A stretch of 64,000 nt of DNA. Origin: DASWTL01 sp966250385 (GTDB lineage: Bacteria; Bacteroidota; Bacteroidia; Sphingobacteriales; Sphingobacteriaceae). The translations under genes were made by a program, and so were the position numbers. How positions within the stretch are numbered: position 1 is the first letter of the stretch; each line of letters opens with the position of its first letter. Under the pieces are notes generated by a model that was not told the DNA's origin, searched no databases, and saw nothing but the letters and a program-made list of their open reading frames with translations. Location of the stretch: the NCBI GenBank assembly GCA_966250385.1, contig CBINHC010000004.1, forward strand, positions 235,021-299,020. Reading direction: 5' to 3'. Shown piece by piece: positions 51,939 to 59,869 of the stretch.

Positions 51939-53489
51939 ATGGAAAAAACAGCGCGGTTTATCAGGAGGATCAACGAATCGTACGCACCTGCCGGGGGCTC
52001 GGTCTATCTCGGTGCGGGCGTCCTTGACGGGCAGGTGCTGCCGGAGGCCGCCGTAAATATTCCGTTAAGAATGATGAACCGGCATGGGCTGGTGGCAGGA
52101 GCGACCGGTACCGGAAAGACGAGGACCCTTCAGCTGATGGCGGAACAGTTATCGGATGCCGGGGTGCCGGTTTTCCTGCTGGACGTCAAAGGCGATCTCT
52201 CCGGCCTGTATCAGCCCGGCGACACCACCCCGAAGATCGAAGAGCGTGCGGCAGCCCTGAACCGGCCCTTCAGTCCTTCCGGTTTTCCCGTGGAATTGTA
52301 TTCGCTGTCGGGAAGGTGCGGAGCCCAGATGCGTGCGACCGTCCTGGAATTCGGTCCCGTCCTGCTGGCGAAGATCCTGGACCTGAACGAAACGCAGACC
52401 GGTGTGCTCGCGATCGTATTCAAGTATGCCGATGACCAGGGCCTTCCCCTGGTGGATCTGGCGGACCTCAAGAAACTGGTTTCTTACCTGTCCGGAGGCG
52501 AGGGCGCGGCAGAGATCCGGTCCGAATACGGGATCATTTCCCAGTCGACTGCCGGCACCATCGTGCGCAAGATCGTCACCATTGAGCAGCAGGGGCTGGA
52601 ACACCTGTTCGGGGAACCTTCGTTCGAGATCGAAGACCTGTTCCTGCGGACCGACGGCAGGGGCCTGATCAGCCTGCTCAATATCTCGGACGTTCAGACC
52701 CAGCCGGTGCTGTTCTCAACATTTCTGCTCAGCCTGGTGGCCGAGATTTTCAACGGCATGCCGGAGGCAGGCGACCTGGACAAACCGAAGCTCGTGTTCT
52801 TCATTGATGAAGCCCATCTGTTGTTCAAAGACTCATCCCGGGCATTCCTCGAGCAGATCGAAACCGTGATTCGCCTGATCCGGTCAAAGGGTATCGGGAT
52901 CTTCCTGTGTACGCAGTCGCCTACGGACATTCCGGAAACGGTCCTTGCGCAGCTGGGAAACCGGGTCCAGCACGCTTTACGGACCTTTACACCGAATGAT
53001 GCGGAGGCACTTCGGAAAACGGTAAAAACTTACCCCACATCGGAATTTTACGAGATCGACCGCACGCTGACCTCGCTGGGGACCGGCCAGGCGCTGATCA
53101 CTGTCCTGAATGAGAAAGGGATCCCGACCGAAGTCGTCGCCACGCACCTGTCTCCGCCGCGGGCCCTGATGGGGCCGGTCCCGGCGGACCAGTTCGCCGC
53201 AATCGTTTCGGCCGGCCAGGCCTACAGGAAATATCACGAACCGGTTAACTCAGAAAGTGCCTATGAAATCCTGACCAGCCGGCTGAACCGGCACCCCGGG
53301 GACGGCGCGGCTGAGACCGGGCCTGAAAAGCCGCGGACGGGATCGGGAAAAAAAGAGAAAAGTGCGTTCGAGAAAGTGATCGGCGCTCCGATCACCCGTC
53401 AGATCGGACGCGAGATCGTACGCGGCCTTTTCGGGATGCTAACCGGAAAGAAGCCGCGGTCCCGCAGAGGCGGATTATTCGGATTCTAA
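51939..53489 (+). CDS. HerA-like ATPase (DUF853 family)
   Basis: 516 residues. P-loop GATGTGKT (54-61) in HGLVAGATGTGKTRTLQLMAEQ, VFLLDVKGDLSGL, sensor region GLISLLNISDVQTQP, Walker B LVFFIDEAHLLF with flanking SKGIGIFLCTQSPTDIPE, and a basic C-terminal tail (GKKPRSRRGGLFGF). This is the stand-alone bacterial HerA/DUF853 group, hexameric ATPases thought to translocate DNA; no NurA nuclease gene is next to it. Its end overlaps the converging acetyltransferase gene by 15 bases. Confidence 0.9.
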   Translation: MEKTARFIRRINESYAPAGGSVYLGAGVLDGQVLPEAAVNIPLRMMNRHGLVAGATGTGKTRTLQLMAEQLSDAGVPVFLLDVKGDLSGLYQPGDTTPKIEERAAALNRPFSPSGFPVELYSLSGRCGAQMRATVLEFGPVLLAKILDLNETQTGVLAIVFKYADDQGLPLVDLADLKKLVSYLSGGEGAAEIRSEYGIISQSTAGTIVRKIVTIEQQGLEHLFGEPSFEIEDLFLRTDGRGLISLLNISDVQTQPVLFSTFLLSLVAEIFNGMPEAGDLDKPKLVFFIDEAHLLFKDSSRAFLEQIETVIRLIRSKGIGIFLCTQSPTDIPETVLAQLGNRVQHALRTFTPNDAEALRKTVKTYPTSEFYEIDRTLTSLGTGQALITVLNEKGIPTEVVATHLSPPRALMGPVPADQFAAIVSAGQAYRKYHEPVNSESAYEILTSRLNRHPGDGAAETGPEKPRTGSGKKEKSAFEKVIGAPITRQIGREIVRGLFGMLTGKKPRSRRGGLFGF

Positions 53490-53966
53490 AGTCAGCCGCA
53501 TTTTTTTAACCTGGTAGGGGGTGCCTCCGAATAGCAGCTCGAATTGTTCGTGGGGCAAAAAACGGAACCCCACCTTTTCATAGCAGCGAATGGCCGGGGC
53601 GTTGTTTTCGAGGACGAACAGGTCAACGGCCCCGGGATTCAGGGTATGCCGGATTTCAGCGACCAGTTCCCGGACGAATATCCCGCCCAATCCCTTTCCG
53701 CGTCTTTCCGGTTCCCCGATAAGCAGCCTCCCAAGCCGGGGCGGATGACCCGGCTTGGGAATGATCTCGCCAAAGGCATAGGGCTCCTGTTCCCGGTCAT
53801 ACCCGAAATAGAACCTCCGCTCGGGAAACCGGATCAGGTAATCTTCGATCTGTCCGCGCGTAAGCGGGTATGAAAAGTAGGTGCCTGAGGATTGAAACAG
53901 GATATACGGGTCGGTTATCCATGAGGCCAGCAGCCTGAACTGATCATCACTGTAGGGGCGGAGCAT
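53475..53966 (-). CDS. GNAT-family N-acetyltransferase
   Basis: 163 residues. The acetyl-CoA binding motif A appears as RLLIGEPERRGKGLGGIFVREL, followed by LFVLENNAPAIRCYEKVGFRF (motif B). Substrate unknown; the domain matches RimJ/RimL-like small-molecule or protein acetylases. It follows the SDR gene by three bases on the same strand, so the two are co-transcribed. Confidence 0.88.
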   Translation of the reverse strand: MLRPYSDDQFRLLASWITDPYILFQSSGTYFSYPLTRGQIEDYLIRFPERRFYFGYDREQEPYAFGEIIPKPGHPPRLGRLLIGEPERRGKGLGGIFVRELVAEIRHTLNPGAVDLFVLENNAPAIRCYEKVGFRFLPHEQFELLFGGTPYQVKKMRLTLESE

Positions 53967-53969
53967 GGG

Positions 53970-54812
53970 TTAGTCAGTCTCGAACGAGGTGTCCGCGGAC
54001 ACGTCCTGCCAGTCGACGATATTTTTTTCAACGGATCGGAGCTTGGTCCAGATCGCATCCAGGGCCGCCTGTCCGAGCGGCAGCCTGAGCGGCGGCTTCA
54101 CATTGCGGACAGCCAGTATGATGGCCTTTGCCGCTTTGACAGGATCGCCGGGCTGTTCACCGCTGTATCCGGTTACCCGGTTGATGACCATATGTGCCGT
54201 CTCCGAATAGTCCGGAATGACCCTGACCGCTCGGGTTGAGGAGGGACCCGCCCATTCGGTCCGGAACGGCCCGGGCTCCACGATGGTCACATGGATGTTA
54301 AGCGGCGAGGTTTCCAGGTTGAGGGCTTCGCTGAACCCTTCCAGGGCAAACTTGCTGGCATTGTACAGGCCCATTCCGGCTGAAGATCTGAAACCCGCCA
54401 TGGAGGAGATCTGGACAATGTTGCCGGACCGCTGGTTCCGCATGACCGGAAGGACGGCCTGGGTTAAAGCCAGGGCACTGAAAAAGTTGGTTTCCATCTG
54501 TTTCCGGGCCTCTTCCATGCTGACCTCTTCAATCGCTCCGAATAATCCGTACCCCGCATTATTCACCAGCACATCGATCCGGCCGAATTCGTCCATGATC
54601 CGCTGCACGACGGTATTATGGTGTTTGTGGTCGTTGACGTCGAGCTGGGCGGCAAAGGTGCGTCCGGGGACGATCTTTTCGAACTCCAGGAGCTGATCGC
54701 TGCGCCGGAGCGTTCCGATCACCACATCGCCCTGTTCGGCGACCTCCCGGGCCAACGCTCTGCCTAAACCACCGGAAACGCCGGTAATCAACCAAATTTT
54801 TTGTTCTGCCAT
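53970..54812 (-). CDS. Short-chain dehydrogenase/reductase
   Basis: 280 residues. NAD(P)-binding TGVSGGLGRALA, NNAGYGLFG, catalytic Ser in IVQISSMAGFRS and Tyr/Lys in GLYNASKFALEGFSEAL, then EPGPFRTEWAG. This is the classical SDR subgroup related to 17-beta-hydroxysteroid-dehydrogenase-like enzymes; substrate unknown. First gene of an SDR-GNAT pair. The icd terminator ends only 20 bases upstream of its ATG. Confidence 0.88.
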   Translation of the reverse strand: MAEQKIWLITGVSGGLGRALAREVAEQGDVVIGTLRRSDQLLEFEKIVPGRTFAAQLDVNDHKHHNTVVQRIMDEFGRIDVLVNNAGYGLFGAIEEVSMEEARKQMETNFFSALALTQAVLPVMRNQRSGNIVQISSMAGFRSSAGMGLYNASKFALEGFSEALNLETSPLNIHVTIVEPGPFRTEWAGPSSTRAVRVIPDYSETAHMVINRVTGYSGEQPGDPVKAAKAIILAVRNVKPPLRLPLGQAALDAIWTKLRSVEKNIVDWQDVSADTSFETD

Positions 54813-54831
54813 GTTTATGCTGTTAAAAAGA

Positions 54832-54861
54832 AAAGCCTGCTTTTATTAAAAAGCAGGCTTT
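54832..54861 (-). terminator. icd terminator
   Basis: AAAGCCTGCTTTT (54832-54844) pairs perfectly with 54849-54861; a T-rich tract follows on the minus strand. It sits 20 bases after the icd stop and just upstream of the SDR start. Confidence 0.88.
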
Positions 54862-54880
54862 GTTATTTGTTTGAACTATT

Positions 54881-56119
54881 TTACTTATTCAGTTTAGCTT
54901 TCAGATTCTGGTCGATCGCTTCGAGGAATTCCTCGGTGTACAGGTAATGTTCACCGTGGTTTACCTTGCTGCCATGGATGTTCACGGCCAGGTCCTTGGT
55001 CATTTTTCCGCTTTCGACAGTTTCGATACAAACCTGCTCCAGTGCCTGGCAGAAATTGATCAGCTCCTGGTTGTTATCCAGGCGGCCGCGGAACTCAAGA
55101 CCGCGGGTCCATGCGAAAATAGAGGCAATCGGGTTCGTTGAGGTCGGTTTTCCGGCCTGGTGATCGCGGTAGTGACGCGTTACGGTGCCGTGTGCAGCTT
55201 CCGCTTCCATGGTCTTTCCATCAGGTGTCACCAGCGTGGAGGTCATCAGACCCAGTGATCCGAAGCCCTGCGCTACCGTATCGGACTGCACGTCACCATC
55301 ATAGTTCTTGCAGGCCCATACGAAGTTTCCGTTCCATTTCAGGGCGGATGCAACCATGTCATCGATCAGACGGTGCTCATAGGTCAGCCCTTTTTCATCG
55401 AACTGAGCTTTGAATTCCTGCTCGTATACTTCCTGGAAAATATCCTTGAAACGACCGTCGTATTTTTTGAGGATCGTGTTTTTGGTAGACAGATATAAAG
55501 GCCAGCCTTTCATCAGGGACTGGTTGAAACATGCCCGGGCAAATCCGCGGATCGATTCATCAGTGTTGTACATCGCCAGCGCGACACCGTCACCTTTGAA
55601 ATTGTACACTTCGAAAGACTGCTCTTCGCCGCCGTCCTCCGGAGTAAACGTGATCTTCAGTGTTCCTTTACCCTTGGTCACAAAGTCAGTAGCGCGGTAC
55701 TGGTCTCCGAACGCGTGACGGCCGATACAGATAGGGGCGGTCCAGTTAGGAACCAGCCGGGGTACATTGGACATGACGATCGGCTCACGGAATACCGTTC
55801 CGTCAAGAATATTCCGGATGGTACCGTTAGGCGATTTCCACATCTGTTTCAGATTGAACTCCTTTACGCGGGCTTCATCCGGTGTAATGGTAGCGCATTT
55901 GATACCGACACCATACTGCTTGATGGCATTGGCTGCGTCGATGGTCACCTGGTCGTTTGTTTCATCGCGGTACTCCATACCCAGGTCATAATATTTGATG
56001 TCCAGATCCAGGTATGGAAGGATCAGTTTATCTTTGATGAACTTCCAGATGATGCGGGTCATTTCGTCACCATCAAGCTCGACAACCGGGTTGGCTACTT
56101 TGATTTTTTCTACTGACAT
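54881..56119 (-). CDS. icd: NADP-dependent isocitrate dehydrogenase (eukaryote-like dimeric type)
   Basis: 412 residues. KIKVANPVVELDGDEMTRIIW and KSPNGTIRNILDGTVFREPI (isocitrate loop) with GPNWTAPICIGRHAFGDQYR-like NWTAPICIGRHAFGDQY, metal ligands in KNYDGDVQSD, and NADP-binding EAEAAHGTVTRHYRDHQAG. This is the type II, homodimeric enzyme also found in eukaryotes rather than the E. coli type. It makes 2-oxoglutarate and NADPH. ATG at 56117-56119 with a TATCTTTG box 36 bases upstream. Confidence 0.96.
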   Translation of the reverse strand: MSVEKIKVANPVVELDGDEMTRIIWKFIKDKLILPYLDLDIKYYDLGMEYRDETNDQVTIDAANAIKQYGVGIKCATITPDEARVKEFNLKQMWKSPNGTIRNILDGTVFREPIVMSNVPRLVPNWTAPICIGRHAFGDQYRATDFVTKGKGTLKITFTPEDGGEEQSFEVYNFKGDGVALAMYNTDESIRGFARACFNQSLMKGWPLYLSTKNTILKKYDGRFKDIFQEVYEQEFKAQFDEKGLTYEHRLIDDMVASALKWNGNFVWACKNYDGDVQSDTVAQGFGSLGLMTSTLVTPDGKTMEAEAAHGTVTRHYRDHQAGKPTSTNPIASIFAWTRGLEFRGRLDNNQELINFCQALEQVCIETVESGKMTKDLAVNIHGSKVNHGEHYLYTEEFLEAIDQNLKAKLNK

Positions 56120-56154
56120 ATTCTGCTATTATAAGTGTTTACTGTTAAGAAGGT

Positions 56155-56162
56155 CAAAGATA
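56155..56162 (-). promoter_or_regulatory. Promoter -7 box for icd
   Basis: TATCTTTG on the minus strand, a perfect match to TAnnTTTG. No clear TTG at -33. Confidence 0.5.
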
Positions 56163-56252
56163 TAAATTTTGTAATGACCGGATTGTTTCGCAGGCCGGCA
56201 GCAAACATTTAATGTGAAAATGTCTTTTTATAATAAAGAGGACTAAGTTTTT

Positions 56253-56684
56253 ATGGCAAAGCGAAATGATACCTTTTATCCAGGGTTTAATGACGAGAAT
56301 CTCGACCGCGATAAGAAGATCAAAGATGAATTAGGAGCCGAAGTGAATAAGGATGATCTCCGGTATAATGAAGACGAAGACAGTTTTGAGATTGATGTGG
56401 ACAGCGCCGATCAGGAATACGTTCACCCGGATCCGTATGACACCTCGGCACCGAACGGCAGTGACTTCAATTCGGATTACGATGAAGCCAATCCCCTCGT
56501 GTCGGATGAATACGACAAGGACGCCTCATTGGAGACCGATGTTGAAAAGCTGGGGATGCATATCGATAACGGCCGGATCGTTGAGCTGAACGATATTGAT
56601 GAAGATCTGGCAAGGACGCCTGAAGACGACCGGGACGATCTCGATGAAGAGGGGTATCCGAAGAATGACAAACCTTTAAAATAA
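56253..56684 (+). CDS. Highly acidic hypothetical protein
   Basis: 143 residues, roughly a third Asp or Glu, with few hydrophobic residues and no signal or membrane segment. Short patches such as DDLRYNEDEDSFEIDVD, EANPLVSDEYDKDA and DIDEDLARTPEDDRDD point to a disordered, strongly negative protein. No domain was recognised. It could be a histone- or RNA-mimic, metal-binding or stress protein, but this is speculation. It has its own terminator and converges on dnaX. Confidence 0.78.
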   Translation: MAKRNDTFYPGFNDENLDRDKKIKDELGAEVNKDDLRYNEDEDSFEIDVDSADQEYVHPDPYDTSAPNGSDFNSDYDEANPLVSDEYDKDASLETDVEKLGMHIDNGRIVELNDIDEDLARTPEDDRDDLDEEGYPKNDKPLK

Positions 56685-56689
56685 TACCG

Positions 56690-56722
56690 CTGCCTGCCCT
56701 CCCGGACAGGCAGTTTCTTTTT
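56690..56722 (+). terminator. Terminator after the acidic-protein gene
   Basis: CTGCCTG (56690-56696) pairs with CAGGCAG (56707-56713), followed by TTTCTTTTT, in the gap before the dnaX stop. Confidence 0.82.
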
Positions 56723-56727
56723 AAGCG

Positions 56728-58500
56728 CTATTCCAGCCCGAGGTTGAACCGCTTCCTGAATTCCTCCAGGCTCGGGTTCTTTTCCACCATATGCTGGTAT
56801 TTTTCGGAGGAGGTATACAGTTTCTTTTTTCCCTCCTGTTCCGCCTGCGTGGTAAAGATGTCTATTGTGAAGTTCTGAAGTTCGACCCGGAGAAAGTTCA
56901 GCAGGTCGACTTTTTCGATCACCAGGAGATTTTCCTGGATCTTGTTATCGATCAGGACCTCGATCTGATAGCCGGACCGGAGCACGGGCGGGTTGGCCGT
57001 CATGATCGTAAAGAGGTTGATCTTTCCTGCCTTCTTTACTGCTTCGGCATATTCATTCCACTTTTTTAAGAAGTCCTCATTGGAAAAATCGTTCCGGCTT
57101 TCGCCCTGGATGTAGTCCGGCTTATCGTCTTCTTTCTTTTCCTCACTGGCGCCTATCGCGTTCAGATCCGGAATGATCGAGGGGGCCGATTTCAGCAGCG
57201 ACCCGGAAAGCGACGGTTTCGGCACAGGCGGCCGTTCAGGTTCCGGAGCCTTCGCCACCGGTATTTCCGGAGCCTTTGCCGGGGCCTTTACCGGGGTGGG
57301 TGACGGCGGCGGAGTGGCCTGTGAGGCCGGAATCGCAGGAGCCGCTACCGGATCAGGCTTTTTTTTTAAGTCTGCTTCCGAAGGAGCAGCAGTGGCTAAG
57401 TTCAGGACCGAGTTGATGTGGCACATCTTGATCAGCGCCAGTTCGACCTGCAGACGCTGGTTCTTGCTCGTCTTGTAGTTCAGGTCGCACTGATTGGCGA
57501 TGTTAAGGGCTGACAGCAGGAAGGATGCGGATGTAGCCGCGGACTGCTGCAGGTATTTCTGACGGATCCCTTCACTGACTTCGAGGAGCTTCAGGGTTGC
57601 CGGGTCTTTGCCGACCAGCAGGTTTCTGAAGTGCGACGCCAGCCCGACAATAAAGTGGTTCCCGTCGAAGCCGTTGGACAGAATGTCGTCAAAGACAAGC
57701 AGCGCCTGGGGCAGCTGCTGGTTCAGCAGGCAGTCCGTCAGTTTAAAGTAGTAGTCGTAGTCCAGGATGTTCAGGTTGTCGATGACAGCCTTGTAGGAGA
57801 CGTCCTTGTTCGAAAAGCTGACGATCTGATCGAACATGGAAAGCGCGTCCCTCAGTCCGCCATCCGCTTTCTGCGCGATCAGGTGCAGTCCGTCCTGGTC
57901 GTAGGTGACATTTTCCCGTCCGGCGATGGAGGCCAGGTGACCGGCGATATCGTCCACGCGGATCCGGTTGAAATCGAAGATCTGACAGCGGGAAAGGATG
58001 GTCGGCAGGATCTTGTGCTTCTCCGTGGTCGCCAGGATAAATATGGCGTATGAAGGCGGTTCTTCCAGCGTTTTCAGGAAGGCGTTGAAAGCCGCCTGGG
58101 ACAGCATGTGAACCTCATCGATGATGTAAATCTTGAATTTTCCGGCCTGCGGAGGGATCCGGACCTGTTCGATAAGGCTCCGGATATCGTCGACCGAGTT
58201 GTTGGAAGCGGCATCCAGCTCATGGATATTGAACGAGTTGCCCTGCTGGAAGGACCGGCAGGAGTCACATTCCCCGCAGGCTTCCGTCTCCGGTCGGAGA
58301 TTCTGGCAATTGATCGTTTTCGCCAGGATCCGTGCGCAGGTGGTTTTGCCGACTCCGCGCGGTCCGCAGAATAAAAAGGCCTGGGCCAGCTGGTTGTTCC
58401 TGATGGCATTTTTCAGCGTATTGGTAATATGTGACTGTCCCACAACGCTTTCGAACGTTACCGGCCGGTATTTTCGGGCTGAAACAATGAAATTTTCCAT
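56728..58500 (-). CDS. dnaX: DNA polymerase III subunits gamma and tau
   Basis: 590 residues from ATG 58498-58500. Clamp-loader AAA+ core: KYRPVTFESVVGQ, Walker A GPRGVGKTT (46-54), zinc cysteines C65, C75, C78 and C81, IYIIDEVHMLS, sensor 1 LATTE and the SRC arginine-finger motif. The collar domain runs to about residue 365. From about 378 a Pro/Ala-rich linker (KKKPDPVAAPAIPAS) leads to a C-terminal tau-specific domain (about 480-590) that should bind the polymerase. The linker begins at an A9 run where slippage would end translation at once, giving a gamma-like short form. ATG 58498-58500 is preferred over an upstream alternative codon. Confidence 0.95.
   Translation of the reverse strand: MENFIVSARKYRPVTFESVVGQSHITNTLKNAIRNNQLAQAFLFCGPRGVGKTTCARILAKTINCQNLRPETEACGECDSCRSFQQGNSFNIHELDAASNNSVDDIRSLIEQVRIPPQAGKFKIYIIDEVHMLSQAAFNAFLKTLEEPPSYAIFILATTEKHKILPTILSRCQIFDFNRIRVDDIAGHLASIAGRENVTYDQDGLHLIAQKADGGLRDALSMFDQIVSFSNKDVSYKAVIDNLNILDYDYYFKLTDCLLNQQLPQALLVFDDILSNGFDGNHFIVGLASHFRNLLVGKDPATLKLLEVSEGIRQKYLQQSAATSASFLLSALNIANQCDLNYKTSKNQRLQVELALIKMCHINSVLNLATAAPSEADLKKKPDPVAAPAIPASQATPPPSPTPVKAPAKAPEIPVAKAPEPERPPVPKPSLSGSLLKSAPSIIPDLNAIGASEEKKEDDKPDYIQGESRNDFSNEDFLKKWNEYAEAVKKAGKINLFTIMTANPPVLRSGYQIEVLIDNKIQENLLVIEKVDLLNFLRVELQNFTIDIFTTQAEQEGKKKLYTSSEKYQHMVEKNPSLEEFRKRFNLGLE
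57359..57367 (-). promoter_or_regulatory. A9 slippery run in dnaX (predicted gamma-form switch)
   Basis: Nine A on the coding strand span codons 378-381 (TTA AAA AAA AAG). One extra A, or a -1 ribosomal shift, gives TTA AAA AAA AAA GCC TGA, stopping after residue 382. One missing A stops four codons later at TAG. The site lies just after the AAA+ and collar domains, where a gamma protein should end. Confidence 0.7.
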
Positions 58501-58533
58501 CGCCACTAAATTAGGAAGCATGCGGGGTTAAAG

Positions 58534-58541
58534 CAAATGTA
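58534..58541 (-). promoter_or_regulatory. Promoter -7 box for dnaX
   Basis: TACATTTG on the minus strand, 33 bases upstream of the dnaX ATG. A GC-rich block upstream of it lacks a TTG. Confidence 0.45.
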
Positions 58542-58652
58542 TATTCACGGGAACGGAGGCGGGCAGAGAGCAGGGCGGCGGGCGGGGAATCCGGGCCGCC
58601 GGGCCTGGCGGGGACTTCCCGGTCGCGGTCAATTTATCGTATTGTTGTTCAT

Positions 58653-58679
58653 TTGTTTAAGAAATATTTACTACATTTG
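58653..58679 (+). promoter_or_regulatory. Promoter of the rpsF operon
   Basis: -7 box TACATTTG at 58672-58679, with a TTG at 58653-58655 (16-base spacer, somewhat short). The leader to rpsF is about 24 bases, too short for a sizeable regulatory RNA. Confidence 0.55.
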
Positions 58680-58706
58680 CAGCCCAAATAAAATCAAACA
58701 ATAACA

Positions 58707-59075
58707 ATGCAACAGTACGAAACAGTGATCGTTCTTACCCCGTTGTTATCTGATGATGCTGCAAAAGAGGCAATTGCCAAATTCAGCAAAATCCTAACAG
58801 ATAACGGAGCCGAAATTATCCAGGAAGATAATTGGGGTTTGAAAAAACTAGCGTATCCTATTGAAAAGAAAACAACAGGATACTATCACCTAACTGAATT
58901 CAGGGCTCCGGGTGAATTAATCAACAAACTCGAAGTTGAGTACAGACGTGATGAGCGTGTTATGCGTTTCCTTACTGTCGCTCTGGACAAGCACGCAGTT
59001 GCTTACAACGAGAAAAAACGCAGCGGTTCTTTCAACAAGAAAAAAGAAGCTAAAGCAGAGGAGGTAGCACAATAA
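58707..59075 (+). CDS. rpsF: 30S ribosomal protein S6
   Basis: 122 residues. QQYETVIVLTPLLSDDAAKEAI, IIQEDNWGLKKLAYPIEKKTTGYY and EYRRDERVMRFLTV are typical S6, followed by a charged tail (KKRSGSFNKKKEAKAEEVAQ is its end). S6 pairs with S18 in the 30S platform. Its stop overlaps the rpsR start by one base (TAATG). Codon use here is A/T-richer than in the neighbours, as expected for highly expressed genes. Confidence 0.97.
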   Translation: MQQYETVIVLTPLLSDDAAKEAIAKFSKILTDNGAEIIQEDNWGLKKLAYPIEKKTTGYYHLTEFRAPGELINKLEVEYRRDERVMRFLTVALDKHAVAYNEKKRSGSFNKKKEAKAEEVAQ

Positions 59076-59338
59076 TGGCAAGAGATCAGATCCAATACGT
59101 TACTGCTCCCAAAGTGGAGGATAACCGTAAAAAATACTGCCGTTTTAAAAAGAGCGGAATCAAATACATCGATTACAAAGACGCTAACTTCCTGTTAAAG
59201 TTCGTAAACGACCAGGGGAAATTATTACCGCGCCGTTTAACCGGTACTTCCCTGAAGTTTCAGCGTAAAGTGGCCCAGGCCGTTAAACGTGCCCGTCACA
59301 TCGGTTTATTGCCTTATGTAACTGACTCGTTAAAATAA
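59075..59338 (+). CDS. rpsR: 30S ribosomal protein S18
   Basis: 87 residues. KKYCRFKKSGIKYIDYKDANFL, RRLTGTSLKFQRKVAQAVKRARHIGLLPY is the S18 core in two parts. It binds next to S6 on 16S rRNA. Start overlaps the rpsF stop. A GAGGAGG stretch about ten bases upstream resembles a Shine-Dalgarno site, unusual in this phylum. Confidence 0.97.
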   Translation: MARDQIQYVTAPKVEDNRKKYCRFKKSGIKYIDYKDANFLLKFVNDQGKLLPRRLTGTSLKFQRKVAQAVKRARHIGLLPYVTDSLK

Positions 59339-59355
59339 TCCGGAGGTAAAGAAGA

Positions 59356-59799
59356 ATGGAAATTATTTTAAAACAAGATATCAAAAGTCTTGGTGAAAAA
59401 GACGATATCGTAACTGTAAAGCCAGGATACGGCCGCAACTACCTGATCCCTCAGGGATTTGCAGTTCTGGCTACTGAGTCTGCAAAGAAAGTTCTTGCTG
59501 AGAACCTTAAACAGGCTCAGTTCAAACAAGAGAAAATCAAGAAAGACGCTGAAGCAATTGCCGGCCGTCTGGAAGGTCTGAAACTGACCATCGGTGCAAA
59601 AGCCGGTGAAAGCGGAAAGATCTTCGGATCCGTAAATACAATTCAGATCGCTGATGCGCTGAAAAAAGAAGGTTTTGAAGTTGACCGTCGCCGGATCACT
59701 TTCGAAACCGAACCTAAATTCGTTGGCGAATATGTAGCTAACCTTAATCTTCACAAAGAAGTTAAAGTTCAGGTTCCTTTTGAAGTTGTAGCAGAATAA
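59356..59799 (+). CDS. rplI: 50S ribosomal protein L9
   Basis: 147 residues. N-terminal L9 domain MEIILKQDIKSLGEKDDIV and VKPGYGRNYLIPQGFAVLAT, a connecting helix, and a C-terminal domain (GAKAGESGKIFGSVNTIQIADAL in part, then FVGEYVANLNLHKEVKVQV). Follows rpsR after 17 bases with a GGAGGT about nine bases before the ATG. Last gene of the operon, ending at a strong terminator. Confidence 0.97.
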   Translation: MEIILKQDIKSLGEKDDIVTVKPGYGRNYLIPQGFAVLATESAKKVLAENLKQAQFKQEKIKKDAEAIAGRLEGLKLTIGAKAGESGKIFGSVNTIQIADALKKEGFEVDRRRITFETEPKFVGEYVANLNLHKEVKVQVPFEVVAE

Positions 59800-59822
59800 G
59801 AATAACTGTTCAGACAGTGAAG

Positions 59823-59850
59823 AAGGCGCTCTAACGGGCGCCTTTTTTTT
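59823..59850 (+). terminator. Terminator of the rpsF-rpsR-rplI operon
   Basis: AGGCGC (59824-59829) pairs with GCGCCT (59838-59843), followed by a further run of T, 24 bases after the rplI stop. Confidence 0.92.
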
Positions 59851-59869
59851 TATGATATAAACAAGCGTT

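Noticed and set aside
51918..51941. CAT/CAC-rich run before the HerA-like ATG resembling a His-tag sequence
   Set aside because: The histidines are in a different frame from the ATPase gene, and the surroundings are native chromosomal sequence. It is a short trinucleotide-like repeat, not a cloning scar.
58555..58625. GC-rich block upstream of dnaX/rpsF as a possible structured RNA
   Set aside because: It has several alternative short GC pairings but no single convincing fold and lies between two divergent promoters, so it is reported only as local composition.
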